Origin: Nomia melanderi
Lineage: Eukaryota; Arthropoda; Insecta; Hymenoptera; Halictidae
Direction: 5' to 3'
Assembly (NCBI RefSeq): GCF_051020985.1
Contig: NW_027475134.1
Location: 1,860,001 to 1,924,000 of the forward strand
DNA length: 64,000 nt
Shown: positions 62,535 to 64,000 of the stretch, piece after piece
Layout: each line of letters opens with the position of its first letter
How positions within the stretch are numbered: the first letter of the stretch is position 1
Notes under the pieces: model-generated
The model's input: only the letters and a program-made list of their open reading frames with translations
Database searches by the model: none
What the model was told of the DNA's origin: nothing
Position numbers and translations under genes: made by a program

Positions 62535-64000
62535 CACGGACCACCAGGGGCCGAGAAAACCGCAGTCTCACGGGGCCGGACACTCAGGGTCAGGGGAAAA
62601 TCCAATATATATCTGGTGATATCTCGGGTGCTATTAGAGATAGCGCAATAAATCAAAGTGCATTGTCCGTATGAGACCCTTGCGCATGAATCTGTGGAGC
62701 GGGTACGACCTCGGACCACCAGGGACCGAGAAAACCACCGTCTCATGGGGCCGGACACTCAGGGTGAGGGAAAAATCCAATATATATCTGGTGATGTCTC
62801 GGGTGCTCTTACAGATACCGCACTAAACCAAACTGAATTATCTGCAGTGGGCCCTGGCGTATGAATCTGTGCAGCGGCAACGACCTCGGACCACTAGGGT
62901 CCGAGAAAACCACCGTCTCATGGGGCCGGACACTCAGGGTCGGGGAAAAATCCAATATATATCTGGTGATATCTCGGGTGCTATTAGAGATAGCGCACTA
63001 ACTCTAAGTGCATTGTCTGTAGGAGGCACTGGCGAATGAATCTGTGCAGCGGCAACGACCTCGGACCACCAGGGGCCGAGAAAACCACCGTCTCATGGGG
63101 CCGGACACTCAGGGTCGGGGAAAAATCCAATATATATCTGGTGATATCTCGGGTGCTATTAGAGATAGCGCAATAAACCATAGTGAGTTATCTGCAAGAG
63201 GCCCTGGCGCATGCAGCTGTGCAGCGGGAACAACCTCGGACCACCAGGGGCCGAGAAACCCACCGTCTCATTGGGCCGGACACTCAGGGTCAGGGAAAAA
63301 TCCAATATATATCTGGTGATATCTCGGGTGCTATTACAGATAGCGCAATAAACCAAAGTGAATTATCTGGAGGAGGCCCTGGCGCATGAATCTGTGCAGC
63401 TTGAACGACCTCGGACCCCCAGGGGCCGAGAAAACCACCGTCTCATGGGGCCGGACACTCAGGGTCATGGAAAAATCCAATATATATCTGTTGATATCTC
63501 GGGTGCTATTACAGATAGCGCAATCAATCAAAGTCCATTGTCTGTAGGAGGCCCTGGCGCATGAATCTGTGCAGCGGGAACGACCTCGGACCACCAGGGG
63601 CCGAGAAAACCGCAGTCTCACGGGGCCGCACACTCAGGGTCAGGGGAATATCCAATATATATCTGGTGATATCTCGGGTGCTATTAGAGATAGCGCAATA
63701 AACCAAAGTGAATTATCTGCAGGAGGCCCTGGCGCATGAATCTGTGCAGCGGGAAGGACCTCGGATCACCAGGGGCAGAGAAAACCACCGTCTCATGGGG
63801 CCGGACACTCAGGGTCAGGGAAAAATCCAATATATATCTTGTGATATCTTGGGTGCTATTACAGATAGCGCAATAAACCAAAGTGAATTATCTGCAGGAG
63901 GCCCTGGCGCATGCAACTGTGCAGCGGAAACGACCTCATCCACCAGGGGCCGAGAAAACCACCGTCTCATGGGGCCGGACACTCAGGGTCAGGGGAAAAT

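Larger units (their letters stand above)
1..64000. repeat. Tandem satellite array, ~175-bp monomer, about 366 copies head-to-tail
   Basis: The same unit recurs every 175 bp throughout, always in the same orientation. Landmarks in each unit, in order, are CCTGGCGCATGAATCTG, GCAGCGGGAACGACCTCGG, CATGGGGCCGGACACTCAGG, CCAATATATATCTGGTG, GATATCTCGGGTGCTATTA and GATAGCGCAATAAA. The landmark CCTGGCGCAT starts at 26 and, 364 units later, at 63728, a drift of only +2 bp. No unique sequence, transposon, inversion or gap was found. The array reaches both window edges, so its full size is unknown. Unit size and HOR structure fit centromeric or pericentromeric satellite, but nothing in the sequence proves kinetochore function. 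Confidence 0.98.
59001..64000. repeat. Domain F: right-hand block, partial 9- and 12-monomer copies
   Basis: Monomers resemble the reference unit, with local variants GATCTTGGGTGC, GAATTATCTGAAGGAGG and GGTGGTATCTCGGGCGC. Copies are seen at spacings of about 1574 bp (59.33-59.78 kb against 60.90-61.35 kb) and 2099 bp. The array continues past the window edge at 64000. Confidence 0.7.

Noticed and set aside
1..64000. CRISPR array
   Set aside because: The period is 175 bp with the whole unit conserved. There is no short repeat alternating with unique spacers and no cas genes.
1..64000. Human-type alpha satellite
   Set aside because: The length is close (171 bp), but the unit is G+C-richer and lacks alpha-satellite landmarks and the CENP-B box. 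I see no sequence resemblance.
1..64000. Telomeric or subtelomeric repeat
   Set aside because: No runs of TTAGGG, TTTAGGG or TTAGG are present. CAGGGTCAGGG is part of the 175-bp unit.

Overview
The whole 64 kb window is one uninterrupted tandem satellite array. A unit of about 175 bp (roughly 366 copies, about 53% G+C in the monomer I counted) runs head-to-tail in a single orientation from the first base to the last. I see no gene, RNA gene, transposon, inverted segment, telomeric repeat or unique-sequence gap. The organism is a eukaryote, most likely sampled at a centromeric, pericentromeric or other heterochromatic block. The unit length is in the nucleosome-sized range of many centromeric satellites (human alpha 171 bp, Arabidopsis 178 bp, Xenopus laevis Fcr1 174 bp), but this is a match in length only. 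I do not recognise the sequence and do not assign a species. The many 60-157-codon open frames on both strands are by-products of the repeat, not genes. The monomer has a G+C-rich part (about 100 bp, 62% G+C, with GGGGCCG twice) and an A+T-rich part (about 75 bp, 40% G+C) that carries the near-universal GATATC (EcoRV) site. It contains three short dyads in order: CTCGG/CCGAG, ATATC/GATAT and GCTAT/ATAGC. Two tail subtypes coexist: type A (TTAGAG, AAACC, GAATTATCTGCAG) and type B (TTACAG, AAATC, GCATTGTCTGTAG). Period control is very tight. Over 364 monomers the phase drifts by only +2 bp, and the indels I catalogued (seven +2 TA slips, one +4, two -2 and twelve -1) add up to exactly that. Superimposed on the monomers is a patchwork of higher-order repeats (HORs), almost all whole-monomer multiples (3-, 4-, 7-, 12-, 13-, 14-, 15-, 16-, 18- and 52-mers). 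I divide the window into six informal domains. A (1-5305) is a 2450-bp 14-mer duplicated almost perfectly. B (5306-16.3 kb) is an older, diverse mosaic. C (16.3-43.0 kb) is a homogenised block marked by BglII-site monomers, TA slips and a strengthened hairpin variant. D (43.0-52.4 kb) has 16- and 18-monomer duplications. E (52.4-59.0 kb) has a 2624-bp 15-mer whose second copy carries a clean three-monomer deletion. F (59.0-64.0 kb) has 9- and 12-monomer offsets. The most informative pattern is a divergent 50-bp internal cassette (21 of 50 positions differ, no gap) in 18 monomers. It occurs only in the flanks (2.0-12.7 kb and 43.1-58.1 kb) and is absent from the central 30 kb. Together with rare markers shared by the two flanks and others private to the centre, this suggests that domain C is a younger expansion inside an older array, similar in principle to the layered expansions described for human centromeres. 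All identities and boundaries were read by eye and should be confirmed by self-alignment.
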